A stretch of DNA of 64,000 bases from positions 121,248,593-121,312,592 of the forward strand of contig CM059187.1 of the NCBI GenBank assembly GCA_030323885.1, read 5' to 3'. The notes beneath the pieces were generated by a model. That model saw only the letters and a list, made by a program, of their open reading frames with translations. It was not told the DNA's origin and made no database searches. Position numbers and translations under genes: made by a program. Source of the stretch: Branchipolynoe longqiensis. Lineage: Eukaryota; Annelida; Polychaeta; Phyllodocida; Polynoidae. This document shows positions 61,672 through 64,000 of the stretch, one piece after another (position 1 is the first letter of the stretch; the number at the start of each line of letters is the position of its first letter).

Positions 61672-62115
61672 AATCTCTCTCCTATCTCCTCTCTCTGTAT
61701 CTCTCCCCCTCTCGCCCTCCTTCCTCTCTCCCTCCTTCCCCTCTCTCTCTCCCTCACTCCCTGCTATCTCTCTCCTTCCTTCCTCCCTCTCCCCCTCCCT
61801 CTCTTTCTTTATCTCCTCTACCCCCCTCTCTCATGTCCACTCTTTCTTTCTCGCTTCCTCTCTTTCTCTCTTTATTCCGTTCCCCTCCCTCCCTACCCCC
61901 TCCCTCGCTTCTCCCCACCCACCTTTCTTTCTCTCTTTCTCCATTTCTCTCTCTTTGTCTCTTTGTCTCTCTTTCTCTTTTTCTCTCTTTCATTCTTTTT
62001 CTCTCTTTCTCTCTCTTTCTCTCTCTCTCTCTCTGTTTATCCCCCCCCCCCCCTGGCGTCCTCTTGCTCCTTTTAATCGCCCTGCGTCTCCCCCCCCCCT
62101 CTTTTCTCTGTACGC
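61672..62115. repeat. Pyrimidine (CTCTTT/CTCCCT)n tract
   Basis: Ser/Leu/Pro frames through it are artefacts. 61505-61670 and 62116-62520 show no supported gene. Confidence 0.95.
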
Positions 62116-62569
62116 CTCTCTGTTAGTGTTACTGTTAGTCTCTTTCTGTCTCTACATCTACCTTTTTTATGTAACCGTTAATATTTTAGAATAAATTACA
62201 TCGGCATTCATCTTATTCTCCCATCTGATGAATATCTGCTCTTTGGTCGCGGGTGTAGAATTGAATAGGATATGGGTCATAATGGATAGGTCAAAGTGTA
62301 GGCGGGATTTTTTCCCCGCATCTGGGCCGGAGGTAGTGGGTGTGTAACGACCCGTATTGGTGCGAAGCATGCATTATTCCACATCAGCTGCATTGAAAAC
62401 TAGAACCCTTCCATTTTGAATTTACGCCTTAATAAATACTAAATGGCAGTTACTTGTGACATTTATCCCAAACTTATACTAAATATAACACGGTGAGTCT
62501 AATCACCTAAATATATTATAGTTTTTCTCAATTAGTACCACCCCCCCATTTCTTTTATAATAGCCCCTC

Positions 62570-63041
62570 CCCTACCTTCTTCAAATAATAGCTTCTCCTC
62601 CTCTCCCACAAATAATGGCCATCGTCTATCCCTCAGACAATAATAATAACCTGCTGACTTCCCCCTCATATAATAACTCTCTTTTCACCCCTCAAATGAT
62701 AGCGGGACTTCTGCCAGCTCAAATAATAGCCACACACAAATAATAGCTTACTTTCCCCTCATATAATAGCTCTCCGCCTACCCCTAAAATAATAGTAGAC
62801 CTTCCGCCTGCTCAAATAATAGCCCCCACACAAGTAATAGTTGACTCTCATACTCATATAATAGCTCTCCTTCCACCCCTCAAATAATAGACCTTCCGCC
62901 TGCTCAAATAATAGCCCCCACACAAATAACAGCTGACTCTTACTGTCATATAGTAGCTTTCCTCCCACCCCTAAAATAATAGCGGAACCTGAGCCTGCTT
63001 CGACCACCCACAAATAATAGCCATTCCTGCCTCTCATTTCC

Positions 63042-63072
<31 letters not shown>

Positions 63073-63075
63073 GTA
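62570..63075. repeat. AATAATAG-word minisatellite
   Basis: CAAATAATAGC and ATATAATAGCTCTCC words recur every ~20-35 bases with variable pyrimidine-rich spacers (CCTTCCGCCTGCTC, ACTCTTACC). A loose ~120-bp higher-order repeat is visible (62700, 62815, 62925). It ends in (AAT)n. Confidence 0.85.
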
Positions 63076-63277
63076 TCCTTCCCTTCCACAACAGACCATT
63101 ATTAAGCGCTTACTATGCAATTTAACCAGATGTTGATAGGGGTCACCTGTCACCTCCCTGCCCTTTCAAGAGATCTATTTCATTCACACTCATACCCTTT
63201 GAATACATAATCATTTTATTTCAATGTGAGGATAGTGTGGGTTGTTTTTTGTTAATCGTCTCACGAAATGGGAGTAA

Positions 63278-63827
63278 TGCTGCAGTCACACTATGACGCT
63301 TCTCACCAATGTGCGTCGACGTGTGTGATTTTTTGCCGCAACGTCGGGATACGTCAGGAAGCGTTACGCACGCATTAGGCGCGCGTCGGTACACGTTCAT
63401 GGAAGTCCACGATCGGCGAAGAACGCTGGCGCACGTCGAATCTTTTGTGCTTGCACAAAATTTTCAACGCGCGACAACGCGCATGTGCTAACATTATGGG
63501 GAAGGTAGAAGCACGTCGCCATCGCTGGAATAACGTTACGCGAACGCTATGCACACGGCGTGCGCGCGTGATGGTCGTTCCCACACCTCACACCAAATTG
63601 TTCCTTTGTTGTTTTACATCCTAGCTACATCTAAGGTCATATCAGGACAGCACGCCAACTTCTTTTTTGTTTTTTTCGCCACGCGTCGACACACGTTGGC
63701 CGTGTGCTATTAACACGTTGCGCTGACATCGAACTTCCACCAAAAAGTTTGATGTGTCTCGATGTGTATAACTTATTTTGCGCATTGTCGGCGCGCCGGT
63801 AAGAAGCGTCGTAATGTGACTGCAGCA
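63278..63827. mobile_element. PIF/Harbinger-like MITE, 'ACGCG/CGTCG' type
   Basis: 550 bp. TIR TGCTGCAGTCACACTATGAC; right complement TGCTGCAGTCACATTACGAC. TAA at 63275-63277 and 63828-63830. The interior is full of GCGTCG/ACGCGCG words, with core TTTTGTGCTTGCACAAAATT at 63443. Frames on both strands are not recognised. Confidence 0.85.
63601..63653 (-). mobile_element. SINE-A tail fragment nested in a MITE (minus)
   Basis: TTTGTTGTTTTACATCCTAGC, ACATCTAAGGTCATATCAGGAC. 63831-64000 holds nothing further that can be supported. Confidence 0.85.
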
Positions 63828-64000
63828 TAACATTGCATTCATCGACCCAGCCACTAATCTGGGCAATGCGGCATGACGTATTGCGTGAGTAAGCCCTCCG
63901 ACTGACCCCCGTGACATTTATGCCCGACACACACTGATTGATGACAAGGTCATCTTGAAGCATCTCACAATGGCGACTGGGTCATCTTAATAGGTCGGCA

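Overview
This looks like a window of animal nuclear DNA, most likely from a marine invertebrate and probably a mollusc. The basis is the mixture of repeats: a DIRS-type tyrosine-recombinase retrotransposon, a Meta-domain-like SINE of the type common in molluscs, several LINE and TIR-transposon families, and very dense micro- and minisatellites. The species cannot be named from sequence alone. No complete host gene was found. The only protein-coding sequences supported with confidence belong to transposable elements. Two short host-gene candidates (a TATA-box promoter near 18.73 kb and a GC-rich exon with a splice donor near 40.64 kb) are weak.

Layout. 0-3.9 kb: the right 3.8 kb of an apparently intact DIRS element (copy A: gag-like ORF, RT/RNase H/methyltransferase ORF, tyrosine recombinase ORF, internal complementary region and right inverted repeat). 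3.9-20.5 kb: simple repeats, a LINE fragment (7.6-8.6 kb), an RTE-like LINE fragment (10.5-11.5 kb), several MITEs, SINEs and large CATA arrays. 20.56-25.93 kb: a second, complete-length but decayed DIRS element (copy B). 26-35.7 kb: SINEs, a TIR element carrying a 205-bp tandem unit, and four minisatellites (52-, 59- and 68-bp units plus a SINE-like insertion). 35.8-48 kb: PIF/Harbinger-like MITEs, GA/CA/CTC arrays, a GC-rich island, a LINE-derived chimera, and 37-bp and 63-bp minisatellites. 48-64 kb: nested SINE/MITE insertions, the third 205-bp-unit element, a strongly repetitive CGACAGCGC MITE, a second LINE chimera, Tigger-like ends, a Meta-type SINE, and 55-bp and AATAATAG arrays.

How the parts relate. 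One tRNA-derived SINE family (SINE-A, about 25 copies or pieces, both strands, 3' tail GACCTTAGATGTTGCTAGG) supplies most of the interspersed sequence and is often the target of later insertions. Seven complete or near-complete MITEs with TAA/TTA target duplications belong to a PIF/Harbinger-like group whose members share GTCACAC-type ends or a central TTTT...GCACAAAA-like core but have private reiterated words. Six pieces of a TTAA-flanked MITE are also present. The three points most worth following up are: a ~205-bp unit carried as a tandem array inside three elements with different terminal inverted repeats; two internally deleted LINE derivatives that join the same 325-bp head to two different 3' points; and a tRNA-Gln-like module that sits at the 3' side of its repeat in three loci.
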